Position numbers and translations under genes: made by a program. DNA of 64,000 nt from Pyxicephalus adspersus. Its lineage: Eukaryota > Chordata > Amphibia > Anura > Pyxicephalidae. Below the pieces are notes generated by a model. It saw only the letters and a list, made by a program, of their open reading frames with translations. It was not told where the DNA came from and did no database searches. Location of the stretch: contig NC_092859.1 of assembly GCF_032062135.1 (NCBI RefSeq), positions 112,063,278 through 112,127,277 on the forward strand, given 5' to 3'. Numbering within the stretch: position 1 is the first letter of the stretch; the number at the start of each line of letters is the position of its first letter. Below are positions 25,901 to 40,900 of the stretch, piece after piece.

Positions 25901-28900
25901 ATTTTATCCCGGATACAACTTTTTAACCTTGTCTGTCACCTATTAATGGAAATCTCTTATGACCTACAGTTCAGGGAGAATCTGAAAGCAATTTTAAAAT
26001 CATTGTTAAAAATGATTATTCTTTTTAAAATTAGAGTCCACAGCTAAGTGATCAAAACTACTTTAACCCAATATTACATTGTGTCAAGCAATAGGAACAA
26101 AACACATTTATTTTGATATCATGTGTTTTAATATAATAAATATAAATATAATAAATATATTATTAAAATAGCTAAGATCTCCCAAATAAATGTATTATTG
26201 CTGCCCGTACCCCTGTTGGGGAGGATTCCTCTCAATTCCTTTGTCACAGGGCCAGGAAATGAAGATAATTTCCTGATAGGTAAGGCAGCAGTAAAAAGCT
26301 AACTGCTATTTATTACTATGAATTGTTTTAATCACTTTTATTTTATTTTTTTTTTTCTTAGATTTAAGAATCTTTAATAAAGTGAATTGTCAGGTTTATA
26401 AAATATATCCTTAAACATTTACATATAAATCATGCAAGTTTTTGGCCATGATGGAGGATGGGTGAGCACAACTGACTCTGAATTTAAAAAACAATTGAAA
26501 AACATTTTATTAGGATCAGTCTGCTGTCCAATGTCCATAGAACTCAAGTACAAGTGCAAGTACACAAGTACAGCTTAAACCATCTAAATGAAATGACAAT
26601 CATCTATATCTATAAATACATTAAAATTACCCTGTCACCACAAGTTTGCTTTTACCCTATAGCCCACCTGCAAGAAGTGTGAACATACTTACCTAACATC
26701 CTAAGATAATGTTACCTCCATTGGGCTGTTTCCTTCAATGCAGTATGAAGTTGTATGATAATTATTATATTTTTACTGATAAAACACCATTATCTTCTAT
26801 ACAAAGTACCCTAGAGACAATAATGGATAACAATGCATGAACAATACGTGAGCAAAAATGTCCAACAATACCAGTTAAAAATATCATCCAACAATGCAGT
26901 TATATGCTTAGGCAGAACTATTTCAGTAAAGACAATAGGGGAGCCTGGCCTTACAAGCTTGCAATTTAGAGGAGAGAGGGCTGTATACACTAGTTATTGT
27001 CTTATATAGTAATTATCTTGCTAAAGATTTTGATCAATAAGGTTTTTGGAGTAGTGAACATCTTTTGTTCTATAGAGCCCCAGTGGAATTCACTTCCTCT
27101 CTGCCCTTTTCGTCAGGAAGCTGTTTGATGACATAAGGGAGCTGATTTCTATGGGGCATGTTACCTATTTTAGTGAAACAATATCCGTTTTAGATAATAC
27201 ACACCCAGGTTCCCACTAGTGTCTATAAGTCACTTTTAGATGTTTCTCTTCTGACACCACTTCTGCTGCACCATGACTTAACCTTTTACTGAAACAATGG
27301 GGTATAGATAACTAGATGTGTATTTTTAGACATACAAGCTACATGTATTGGCCTAGATTTGAAAAGCTGAGCTGTCTGTACTTTTCATACCTACAATGAG
27401 AAATTTGTATTTGACTGTGACCATAATTGTAAAGCTAACACCCTATTTGTGTCACTCTATTTCACGTTTGTATGTTTATTGACTCGTTACTGCTTTCCAA
27501 GGAATCCTTTATAGAGTAAAATATCAAAACAAGGTAATTTGTTTTATATATTTAGCTAACTAAACTTTTAGACCACAATAAGCAGAGTTCTCATTCTAAG
27601 TACCGTATTTCCCTATGTATAAGACGCTCCCATGTATATTGAGGCACCTTGATTTTGGGACCCGAAATTTGGAAAAAAATAATTTTATTACATAAAGTTA
27701 TTGAAGTCAAGTTTTTTTCATCATAGAATCCATACAACTCCTCATCACTGTCAAAACTCTTATCCAAATATTAGTTCTTTAGCTTGTCCTCATCTGTGTC
27801 TGATGATGAATACCTGTCTTCATATATTGCCTCATCCTCAGTTCCATCTATGGCATGTGAAATGCCACACTACTTAAATGACTTGACAACGATCTCAATC
27901 TTCATTGTATCCGAGAAGCTTTTCACCCAGGTACAAACTTTTCCTATAGTTGGTTTCTTCGCTCTGCCTGCTGGTGTCAAATTGTCCCCAGAAGACTTCA
28001 TCCATTGGTTCCAAGCGCGAAAAAACGGGAAATGCAATTAAAAAGAATCTACTACCATTGTAAAAGACCCTGTTTTTAGACCCCAAATTTTTTTCAAACA
28101 ACGTGTGTCATATACATGGGGAAATACAGTATATGATATATTTGTGTATATTATAAAGTTATTGTTTATTTGCTAATTTTTCAAGAACCCCCTGACAAAT
28201 TCTGAAAGAACCTTACTGGGGGACAACAACTGGGAGTTTCCAAGAAGAGCTGTCTGTGTTGGACTAGAACAAATATTACAACCCTTGTTAGCTTTTTTTG
28301 GCTTCCTGGTGGTGTATTTTTTATCACTAGGATAGGAAGTAAAATATCCTCAATGGAACATGTGAAGTATATCAGTGTATCAGTAGTGTATTAGGTAAAC
28401 TCTTACCTAACTAATCAAAAGTCAAAAAGAAAAGTTACAGACCCAAGATTTGGTTTGTATGCTACTCTAAGTACAGATAAAATTATCTCTGGTGTCATAC
28501 TACTGGTTCTGAAAAGATGCATTGACTGAATACCAATGTAAGCACCAGCAAATGGGAGGCCAATCACCCAAAGCTTAGGAAACCCCTTACAACCTCAGGA
28601 GGAACCCTAGTGTTCCACAAGACCCTAGTTGAGAATGGTGGGGTTAGTTGTTAGGTCTACTTTACTGTTTGGAACACTTGCGTAAACTGTTACTTGTACT
28701 TGTCTTTTATCTCAAAAGCCCTGCCCTGAAGACCAATATACTATAATAATAGTATTTTTCCTGCATTGTGCTCTGTAAGCCTGCTGGATGTAGGAGGACA
28801 TCTATTACTGAATGGGAAACACTTCTGTAGTCAATGGATAGCTATAAAAATAATGTTTATTATTATTAACAATAATAATATTAAAATGAATAAAAATGCT

Positions 28901-31900
28901 TTTTTAGTCACTAGCTGAGTGTTGACTACTATCAGCTAAGAAAGGTTAAAGCTTGCACAATGTACATATTAAAGCCATCTATACCAACAAATTGTCAATT
29001 TATAATTACTATTAATAAACATTTTAGCATTCATTTACCTGTTATATATTATTTTTAGATGCAAAAATGTTGTTTTTCTGTTCTTCATTTGCCATTTGTT
29101 CGTATGTTTTTAATCCTGTGTTCACCATTGAAAAGGATTTACCGGAACACACAAATGCTCTGTTAGAGTTCAATTGTGAGTCATATGAAGAAAGACAAGC
29201 TTTAGCCGCCTGAAACATTGCTGGGTTAAAGGATTTTTCTCCTGTGTTCAGCAGGCTCCGTATATATCCTTTACAAGGGGAAAAGGGGGGCATCGTCACA
29301 ATCTTATTACTGAGCTCATTAGATATTTTAAGCAAATATAAAGCTGTGATTGTTCTGCTTCTTATGAAGGAAGAGGATTGAGTCAGTGAAAGAGAAAGAA
29401 AATAGTGAACCCATAAAAATACAGGGAAGACTAATCCTATTCTTAAAGAATAACACAAAACTTCCCATAGTGACAGAAGCAATCTAGATCCATGGACCCA
29501 ATAAACACTATATGTAAAGTTCTTTATAGTGTCTAGTAGAGTAGGGATTTCTGTGGCACTTACAAAATATGTGTAAATTGACAACTATAATGTGACGCTT
29601 AATTGCTGCAGATATAAATCTAGTTGATTTGTTTGACTTACTTTAGGAAACTAAGTGGCAATATCAGACACACGTTATTAAGCACATCTGGTTTAAAGTA
29701 CACCAGGCAGGAGTGAGATATGGGAGCTGCAATGAGTGATCACCTCCTGAAAATACTTGTTGGCTGGCTATATCTGGAACGCTACTTTTTAGTTGCAAAG
29801 TATATTTAGTTGCAAAGAAAATGGAAGTAGGAGAAAACAGTAAATTCTTCATTGTTATACTTTTTTTTGTGTCAATGGGCCTGATTTATTAAAGCTCTTC
29901 AGGACTGGAGAAGATACACTTTCATCAGTAAAGCTGGGTGATCAAGCAAACATGGATTAGGCCCAGGATTAAAAACATTGGCTAACAGATAGCAAATTTC
30001 TTTTAGTGAATCTATTCCAGGTTTTCTGGATCACCCAGCTTCACTTAGAAAGTGTATCGTCTCCAGCCTTGGAGAGCTTTAATAAATCAGGCCCAATGAA
30101 AACTTTTTTTTTTACCCCTTAAGTGGGTAAAGAGACCTCACTGAGAGGGTTAATTGCATTGTAAATTCTTACTAGGACATGATAGAACTTTACTTCTATT
30201 TTACCTTACTTCTGCAGCTGCCATTCTTTTCTGTACTGCCCAATGCCCAAGTTTGTGGACAGGGCCTTGACATTATACCGTAGAGTGCAAGGGTCATAGG
30301 ATTCCTCTAAAGAGGGTGACTTTAGCTGGCATGGCTGCATAGGGCAAGTCTAGTAAAGCAGAAAGAGAATTCTGGCAGCTGCAGGAGAAGAAAAAACAAA
30401 AAAAAAGCTGAAAAAAAGTTTTACTCTCCCCTACCATCCTCTAGATAAACAAGCTATTATTCTTGCAGCATGGGGAGGACCTACTGCTAGGGGTAAAACA
30501 TTAATTCCCAAAGTTCTGCTTAAAGCCAAAGCATCATTATGACAGCCAGGCAATTAGTATATTCAATGGGAGAGCCCAGCAGTAGTAGCCACACATTTTT
30601 GTAGTGACAGGTTTCACTGATGGATGTGACTTGTGCCTCTGTGAGGGAAATTAAAGCTTCCACGGAAATATTACATTAATACAAGATCATGGATCAGAAA
30701 CTGTAGCTCCCATTATCTGCAGCTAAATGTATGGCTAAAATTAAATTTTATCTGTGAAAAATATAAGCATTTAAAAGGTCATGCTTGTTATTTTTATTGG
30801 AAGCATGGCATAGAAAGGCGTACTGATTGCTTCTTCTGAATACTCAATACAGCATGCTTAACCTAAGTACAGAAGTGTATGGAGTGTATAGGCAGAGAAT
30901 ATGTTTTAATACAATTGATTCCTATTCCTTCTACATGTTGTACAAAAAAACATACATGCCAACTCTGACTTGTAGAAAGTGTAAAATATAATAAAATATA
31001 AAAATTTAAATATATTAAAAATATATTATATATTATATATTATTAATATATATTAAATATATTTAAATATAATAAAATGATATTTGGGGGAGAACTTTGC
31101 TCTTAATTTAAAATGCTCAAAAAAAATATAATTCTTTTTTTTACAAAGAATTAGAATTGATGACAACCTTTTCCCAATTTTTTAATCTAAGTTTTATGTA
31201 AAAAGGTGTAAGAATATATAATTGTCAATGTTGTATATATGTATAAACCTAGATTTTATCCCCTAAAATATGCCATTGGAAAAAAGAATCTTGGTTTATA
31301 CTTAAGCTGCGTACACACTTCCAATTTTTATCGTTGGTAAACGAACGACGAACAATCCTGCACGATATCTGCGAACGATCGTATGGCACCGATCCAGTAC
31401 ATACAGATAACGACACGATCGTTCAAAGATATTGTACACACGATAGATGCGATCGTTTGAACGATACAGGAAGTGACGTGCACCACAGGAAGTGAGCGAA
31501 CGTTCGTTCACCGCGCATGCTCAGACCATGGACGATCACTGAACGACCGTACACACGATAGATGGTCAACGATCGTCGTCCAATCCGATCCGCCGGTCCG
31601 GTCGTTCATTTCCAACGACTATCCTCGTTCCTCGGCATCGTTGGTTACTTTTTTTACGAACGATTTTTGGCCAATCGGTCGTTCGTCGTTCATTTCCAAC
31701 GATAAAAATTGGAAGTGTGTATGCAGCTTTAGTCACATCAGTAGGTGTCCACAAGTGTATAACAAACTCTTGTCATTGTAGAAAAGAGACATGAGACATA
31801 AGCTTGTTACACATTTCACATGAGGATACAGTGCCATCTACTGGTGGCCAACTATAATCCACACAAGATTATTTAAGAGCAGTGACCCATCATAACCAAC

Positions 31901-34900
31901 TCCCAAGTACCAAAGAATTTGCAAGTCATTACAAGTGCTTATGCTGCTTGAAAACTGAATATTGTTCTGGTGTTAAAACCTTTGTTTGCCTGATACATGC
32001 AAACAATGCTAAAGTTGGTCATTGTATTCAATGGCCCGCTATATGATTTCTATTAGTCTGTCTGCATTGGGTGCCCCTCTATCTGATATCCCAGCTTTCA
32101 TTGTTTAATTCGATTTTTGCTCATTTTCCAAGTCTGTGGTATCCTAACTAAGCACAATCAGGTAATCAAAAACTATTAATTTCTATCAGCTCTTTACAAT
32201 CATTATTCCAGCTTTTTTCTATATCAACTCATAATATGAAGCTGTGCAATTGAGCATCACACTTCTCAGGCTCGGGGCTGATATTGGATAAAAATCTGGC
32301 ATGTGTACAGCGCTCGCTGTCCATTGTTTCGTCGGCCGTCCTGGCGGATCCACCGACGAGGAACGATCATAATGGAAGTGAAGGGCACAGCTGGGTGCTG
32401 CTCTGTCGTTTTCCCCCTCCCCTCTCCATAGAGCAAAACAGTGCTGTATGTACAAGGATGTACAAGGATTGTGAAAGATCATTTCCAACGACAATTATTG
32501 CATGTGTGTACCCAGCCTAAAAAGCAAAAAAAGAAAATGAAAATGAACTAAGCCTTCTGGAGGAGTAAATAAAGGTTACTGACGACAGAGAGCAAAATAA
32601 AACTTTAGCTTTAGTAAAAATCTTTACTTTTTCCCATAGTATCTAAAGTAAAGTACTGGGGAGACTTATAGTTAGACGTCATGGAAAACATTTTCAAAAG
32701 ACAAACTTTGTAACAAACTGGATCTCAAAAAGCACATAGATGCTCTAAAGCAGCTATTCACAACCAGGATTCTGTAAATCGTAAAGTAGGGTTTCTCCAG
32801 AAGTTGCCAAGAGTTCCTTGAGCTTTGGCTGACTGTCCCTCCATCTGATGGTACCCACAGTTTGGGTTCTAAAGCCACTTGGCAGGGCCACCAGCATGAC
32901 TTCAGTGATCTTTTTACCTGTTTACAAGGATTACATTTGGACCACCAATTAAGAAAGACATTCTTTACACAGACCATAAAAGGGGCATTTTTCCAATGAA
33001 TATATTTTAGTAAGGGTACTTTAGGGTATAGAGGTTGAAAAGGGCTAGTATAGGGTCAGAACCATAAGTACCATAACCAAATACATAGTGAGGAAATAAG
33101 TTAAACTGTTAACACAAAATATCACACATTCATGTGAAACCAATTACATATGTGTAAATATTAATAAACTACATGGAAAGGCTGGTAAACATTGATTCTG
33201 GTTTCATATATACTCAAATACTAACCAAGATTTGTTTTCCCTCAAAATGGTACTAGTCAGAGACAAGAGACGTGGGTTTATTAAACACTTAAATCTAGTG
33301 CTCTATCTACTCATGGACAACAATTATGCTCAATAGATCATTTAAGAGCAAGTGACCCTCCTAGATTGTAAGCTCTTCGGGGAACGGTCCTCTCCTCCTG
33401 TGTCACTGTCTGTATTTGTCTGTCATTTGCAACCCCTAGTTAATGTACAGCGCTGTGTAGTATGTTGGCGCTATAAAAATCCTGTTTATTATTAATAATA
33501 CCCAATTCAAACGTATACAATTCCTTTCCCAAAAAAGGGAAAAAAGATATTGTTTTTACATCTAAATGAATGTTTTAAAAATAACATACTAAATAATGAT
33601 ACATATTTATTTACGCTAATTATAGGCATTTCTGCTGATTACTGTTCTGAATGTTAGCAATAATAGTTGCATTTTGTAACCTAGGTTTATACTCCAGTCA
33701 AAACAGGTTATCCATGTTCTCAAATAAAACTAAGTATCTTGGTTTAGATTTGGATCAGTTTATATTTTAGTATATATAGTAAGTCCTGAGCAAAATCATC
33801 ATTCTGACTGGGTAACTGAAGCAGACCCACAGAGGTTCACTACAAGGTGCAGCTGTCATGGTGAGGTTTGTGCATTTAAGCTTCAGGCCCAATTAACATC
33901 AAAATAAAAGATTAAGTTAGAGAGCTATTATATGGAAAACCTCAATTTTCAAAGGCCTGATGTTGCTCTCCTACTATATAGTATATATAGTAGTAGTGTA
34001 TACTATCTGTATTTTTATCACCACCATCTATTATTATGGAGGACTGGGTGTTCAGATAAGAAGATAGATGGTTCTCTTTCCTCAATCAAACCAGTTTGTT
34101 GTTTTTATGCTGCAAGAACAGATGTCAGTGAATTGATTTACACAGCAGAAGTTTTCACTATTCCTGGTCTGTGACATTTCCTTTATTTTTGCATTAGAAT
34201 TAACCTTGTGAAAAAATTAACAATGGCAAGTTACATTGTTTTTTCTTACTGACCCAGGGGACATTAAGGTACAAAAAAATTCAACATGGAACCTGCAAAT
34301 GTCCTGTATAAATATTTAGAGTCTCAGTCACAATGCAGTTTTCTTGAGATCTGGGCTTTTGCCAGTTTACAGAAATGGATGCGGATTTCCTCACTTAAAG
34401 AAACATCTGTGAACACCACAAACTTCTAACATGAAACTATTCTCTGCACAACTTGTTGTTACTATATGGTAGTATTACAGGGCAAAAATTTGATAGGACT
34501 TTGCAAAGTGCAATAGTGATGTGGCAAAAGCAAGCAAGAGTTCATCAAGTGAGTACCCCAGGCCCAAAATACAGGGTAAAGGCCTGTCTCTTAGGACTGT
34601 TTTCAACCTCCACATAAGAGCCAAACTCATTTCTTGGGATTATACATACTCTACTCTGAGTATGTCCTCCTTCAAATACTGGCTAGGTGTTAACATTGCT
34701 CAATATATACACGTGTTACATCCACAGCACAGGAATTTGACCTTTAGGGTAAGGACCTTAAGAAGAGATCTCCAAGGGTTCTAAAGGTTTTAGAAAGCTT
34801 TCGGGTGATTTATGGCAAGTCTTAAGAATTATCAGTTTATTTTATCCTACTTAGAATAAACAATCAATTGTAGATTTAACTATTCTGATTACTAAATGCT

Positions 34901-37900
34901 CTATTTGGAGGAGGGGGAATGGAAATCTTCTCCAGCACTAAAATATTTTTAGGAAATCAGTGGCATACGCTGAATAAAAATATTACCAAGGGCTCTATTT
35001 AAAAAACAGAGAATCAGACATTCCCTCTTGTGAATCTTTCAGGTCCATTTGTTTCAATGGCAGTAAATGATCACCACTAGGAAATGTCAAATTCCCTGTT
35101 ATAAATAAAGCCCTAAAAGTTCTTCCAGAATCCTTCACCAAGGGATGTCAGTGGTGATATTTTATGCTCCACAGACATTGAGAACCTTGTGTGATCTATT
35201 TAAAAATACCTTGCCTTCCGGGAGCTAACACCTCCATTCCCAAGGAGATATTAACAACGTTCCATAATTATTATGCAGAACTATACAACATTCAATCCTC
35301 ACCACACCATCCTTCTTCCCTCCAGGACTATATAGCCTCTACAGCATTGCCAGAATTAGCCCCAGAGGTAATAACTAGCCTGGAATCTGCGTTCACGGAA
35401 GCAGAGGTGACTGCAGTTATTAAAAATACCCCAGCAGGCAAGAGTCCAGGACCTGATGGGTTCACACCCAAATTTTATAAATTACATGTCGAAACCCTGG
35501 TACCATTCATGACTAGGGTGTTCTCCTCTATATCAGGGGATAGTTCCCTCCCTACTCAAAGTCTAGAAGCACACATTACTGTTCTCCCTAAGCCAGGCAA
35601 GGACCACTCCATTTGTTCTAATTATAGACCAATTTCCTTAATCAATGTAGATGCCAAACTTTTCTCCAAGTTGATAGCCAACCGTCTAGCCCGTTACTTG
35701 CCAAACCTGATTCATACAGATCAAGTGGGTTTCATTTATGGGAGAGAGGCCAGAGATAATACTATCAAAACCCTACTACTTACTCACGCGGCCAAAATGT
35801 CTGGGACTCAGATATGTCTGTTATCGGTAGACGCTGAAAAAGCGTTTGATAGAGTTAGCTGGGCTTTTATGTATCAGGCGTTACGCCAGATTGGCCTAGG
35901 CCCATTGATGATGGCCAGAATAGCCGCACTGTACTCTGCCCCCACAGCCCGGGTTAGGGTCAATGGAGGCCTGTCGACTCCGTTTCCTATTGGTAATGGC
36001 ACTAGACAGGGTTGCCCACTATCACCCCTTCTATACGCCATAGTAATGGAACACTTGGCAGTGGCGCTGAGACAAAATGAACATATCCAGGGGATAAAGA
36101 CGACAGATGAACTCCATTTTAAGTTGTCCCTGTTTGCTGATGATCTCTTAATGTATATCTCATCTCCACAGCTATCTATCCCAGCGATTTTGCAGGAGTT
36201 TGAGAGATTTGGGATGTTGAGTAATTTTAAAGTGAACTTCGACAAATCTGAGATACTAAATTATTTAGGCAAAATACAAAGGTTATGTAGGCAGTTCCTG
36301 TGGTCCTCGAGGCGCCCTAGAATAGCTCTTAGGTATCTTATCAAACCTAAACCCATGGGCGGGGCGGGAGTCCCTGATATTAGAGGCTATTACAGGGCGA
36401 CGATGCTGACTCGGGTGGTTGACTGGTTTCATAACAGGGACCGTAAGAACTGGGTCGTATTGGAAAATATTTTATCCCCAGTCGATCTTCACTCCTTATT
36501 GTGGATAGACAGGACCCGACTCCATGTCCCTCAATCGCTACCAAGGGTTACACTTGATCTTTTAAAGGAGTGGGACACCCTGACTAGGAGGGGACTAGTG
36601 TCCTCTAAAATAGGACCCATGACCCCCCTGTTTGACAACCCCTCATTTGCACCGGCAATGAATGTGACCCAGTTTTTATCCTGGACGGTTGAGGATCATA
36701 GGCAGATCTGTAGTATACTTCAGGACGGGAGGGTCCCACCCCTCTCCTCCTTGGACGCCGGGGTGCAGCAGTTGCCGAACGTTTGGTATTTTCAATTGTC
36801 CTCTTTTGTAACGCAATTTTTACACTCCTATACCATACAAAGGAGTTTAACGGCATTTGAATCTTTACTCCGCTCTAAAAATAGACCGATACATGTTATT
36901 TCCCAGGTCTACGAGATATTGCTTGGAATTTATGCACATAAAGCCCCTCTATACATGAGATGTTGGGAGCTAGACCTGGGGATGGTTATTTCCCCATTGG
37001 ATTGGGAAAAGGCGTTCATTATGACCCATAGAATGGCCCTCCAAAAAATACAACATATGGAGAGATTAATAGCTGAAGACGAGGATAAGCTGGAGCAATA
37101 CAAAATGACATGGTCGACTTGGGATTGGTTCAAAGAATCGCCTCAGTCCAGACCACTTTGGCAATAATGTAGTGGAATGCATGGGAATTGAAACCCCTGT
37201 TATGCTTGAGGGCTTCTTTAATACTACGAGAGTCTGTTCAGGTGAAAGGCCAGTCGGTTACTTACCCCCCCCCCCCCCCCGCTCCTTTCCCCATCCCCTT
37301 CCTGTTTTTGGGCTAACTGTTTTATTTTAATATATGGTTAGGATTATATGCAGACATTCCCGGTGGCTACCGGAGTTGGGTTGGAGGACAGCTGAGCTGC
37401 TCTCAAGCGTTACTATATTATTGATGTCCTAAAGTTTGAATGGGCTCGAGTTTAGATAATACTAATGTTTGTTACTGGATGTTCACCCCCTGTGATATTC
37501 TTTCTACCTACTTTGCTCCATTCTGTTTTCTACACAGGTGACTCCATTTTATTCTCAGTATTGTTATTCTAATATTGCACTGATATTATAAAATGTCACT
37601 TTTTGTACCTGGAACTGTGTAATTTCAGGCCATGTGGCCTTATGTCTTTGTATGTGCCATTTTATGTATGAGCCTTGTTTTGTAATTATTACAACAATAA
37701 AAACGGATTGCAACAAAAATACCTTGCCTGATATATCTAGCCTTGATTGAGTTGGTATTATATATAGCAATATTTGTAGTTTTTAGAATACAGGCAAGTA
37801 AGATTTTTTGTAAATCTGGAACACTGCTATTTGCTGGTTGCTCTGCACAGGCTTTACAGTCATTTTTACAGCTAATCTCATGGCACACAGTCAAGTTAGG

Positions 37901-40900
37901 AATAATTAGTTTTTATATTGTTTGCAAGAGTATTTAACAGCATTGACTTTGACTTCCTACTTTATAGCTTTTGTTTATATTCACATTTGTCGGTTTTCTG
38001 CCTTTTCAGGAAAACATTAGTCTCTTTTGGTAGACACTTTGCCCTGCTCATTATGTAGCTTGGACATGCAAATGTATAAAATAATGTCGGCTATATTACT
38101 GAGAATATGATTAGAAAATGTATCCAACAATAAACATAATTACAAATCTTGCAACTAATAACAAGCCAGGTAAGCTAATGGAACTGAAGAGTAATGCTTT
38201 TAAACTGCCTGAAAGCTGAACTTAAAAGCAATTTTAAATGTATCATTACAGTGGGGCTGAACCTGCAGGGTAAGAGTTAAATCTTCGCTTCTGTAGTAAA
38301 TCTAAAAAGCACCTATAGTACCTTTTCCCTGCAACAGCCAGTTTCAGGGGACCGGGTAGTAGAAGAAGTAAGTAAAACTGCCTTTTAATGGTAGCCTAGA
38401 CCATAAACATTACCATTTAGCTTCTGTAGTGCAGGACGATCCCACTGCAAGGTTAACTTCAAATTTTCCTTTCTGGTCAGCTTTAATAACCTAATGTCAA
38501 TTTGTATGTGAACCCTAACAATGAACTTCAATATTTTGCTCTGTTTTTAAAATTTGGTCTGTTTTTGATCTCTCTGTGTTGTGGTATATCTTTTTGTTAA
38601 GTGGACAAATAAACTGATCCGGAGAGAAATCTTGTTGGGTGATAATATTCTGTCTGCTGCACTGCTATCAGTTATATTGTTCAGAGGATACAGGACCTCA
38701 ACCATTTATTTTATAGTTTATTTTATTTCAGATTGAGGTTCCTGTAATTCTGTACTGTTTCTGGTATTGTGATACAGTAAATGCATCAGTGCTTGTGTTA
38801 CTGGTAGAACCATCAAATGAAAAAAAAGGGGAAAAAAAGCCTGAGAAAAAGAAAACTAATACAGCAACCCCACCCAAGGACTGATTAGCACCAATATATA
38901 CAATTGTTGCTTTTATGTGTGGATACACTTTTAATGTAGTCTTAGTATACCACTACAGAAAGTAAATAAAGGTACCCCAGGATGAAAAGGAGTTTCCCAC
39001 GGTTTGCACCAGTTGTGGTTAGTGTTCTCCATATTAGGACACTCCAGGCTTACCATCATAAACCTGTCAATGCTCTGAGCTAGTGAACACTCTCTGACCT
39101 CTCCACACAGGCTTGATGTGGGTTCCTCTTTAACCAAACTGAGCCTTAATGTTTTATAAATGGTCGGTATATTTGAGTATAGGCTGCACAGGTACCCTGT
39201 TTCCTTGAAAATAAGTTAATGTCTTATATTAATTTTTGCTCCAAAAAATGTACTAGGGCTTATTTTCAGGGGATGTTTAATGATTTCATGAACAACAATC
39301 GACATTTAGTCTTGAACACAAAATCAACATTTATTCAAATATAGTCATGTCATCATATTCTGAAACATCATTTTAACTCCCCAAACCCTGAAATCCATCA
39401 TGAACTTCTTGTGATTCTATTTCCTTTACATGTGAGTGGTCAGCTGTATAGGTCACTTATATTATATAACTTTTACACTGTTAGCATTGTTTGTGCTGTA
39501 ATTGATTAATATTACAAATTAAAGGGGACTGCTCAGCTTGAAGGTTCAGTAGTAGTTATTGGTGTCATGCTGATCCTGGCCTCACTTACAGCAGAACTAA
39601 GTTCCCAGCAGAACTAAGTGCCCAGGTTCTATCTAAAACTAAGTTTTAGATAGAACCTGGGCACTATTTAATATACTTTTTTATGAACTGTAGCTTACTT
39701 TTGGGGTAGAGCTTAAATTTTGGGCATCCTTTAAAATTACGGAAAAATCATGCTAGGGCTTATGTTCGAGGTAGGTCTTATTTTCGGGGGAAGGGGGGTA
39801 TTATTTTCTTTGTATTCACCTACAAAGAGGTTCCTGTTAAAGGCTTTTTGTGAAAATTGGTAATTATACCTTTACATTGTGGCTCAATCTAGTTGAATGC
39901 AATAAAAAAGGATAACAAACTTCCTAACAGCAGAAAAAGACATCTTTCATAAACAGTGTTTGTATAGTTCTGTTTTCAAAGAGAAGCAGTTCTATTTTTT
40001 GAATGGATGGCTGTAAATGGCATTCAGCATGTCTATTTAGGACAGGGCATATACTGCTGTGGTAAATGTGTGTTAAACTGATAAGCATAGTTCTATTCAA
40101 CACATGAGGAATAGATGTCAGATATTAGTGGCCAGAAGAATGCACAGTCTTATCTCCTGTAATTCTGTAAGCAGTCAGGTTGAAGCTCATTACAATCTTA
40201 CATTTTTATGATCGTTTTTTTGCGTCAACAAAGTGACAACACTTCAATCTGTTGTCTGTATAGCTGTTATAAGATTTACTAGCTAACAAGACTAACAAAG
40301 AAAAACAGCAACAACTTCATTTATTACAACCACTAAAAACCACTATAATTTTGGGTTAACAGTAAAAATATGTAACTTTGGCCAATTTTGCCTCAAATAA
40401 AACAATTTCTGTCTGATCCTACAAGTTATATGAAAGACATGCATCTTTTTAGGTTTTTTTTTTTTACTTAGACTGGGGTAGAGGGCAGCAATGTCCAACA
40501 CTGAGGGTAGCTACTGTGAGTTCCATATTAACCCTCCTCCATTCCAAAACCTCTTCTTGGGGTACTAGGCATAATAAAAAGACTCATTATAATGAACCGA
40601 TTTAAGATAGGTGCTTTCTGTTTTAGGGACTGGTGGGGAGCTCACATGCTTATAAAAATTATCTCTCTTTTCACCAAAAATGTCCAGTGGCAGCAAGATC
40701 ATTTAAAGCCTCTCTCTCCTAAAGGCTATTTCTATTAAGTAGGTCTGTCAATTACTTAGGTCTGTAGGTTACTTTACTTGGCCATCTGGAACAGGACTGG
40801 TATTGAGCAGTTGGCTTTAAATTTGTCTTTACGGCATCTTGCTTAGATTTTCTCTGAAGCACTTTCTTTCACTGGGATACTTCTGCAGGGTTCTCTATGT

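Noticed and set aside
31302..31781. Three overlapping frames of 62-102 codons on both strands
   Set aside because: They lie in the symmetric Harbinger-like MITE, which has no transposase similarity.
35140..35185. [13 protein letters not shown] peptide just before the L1 copy, resembling an L1 endonuclease motif
   Set aside because: It lies upstream of the 14-bp target duplication, in a different frame, and the flank continues as unrelated DNA after 37728; taken as chance.
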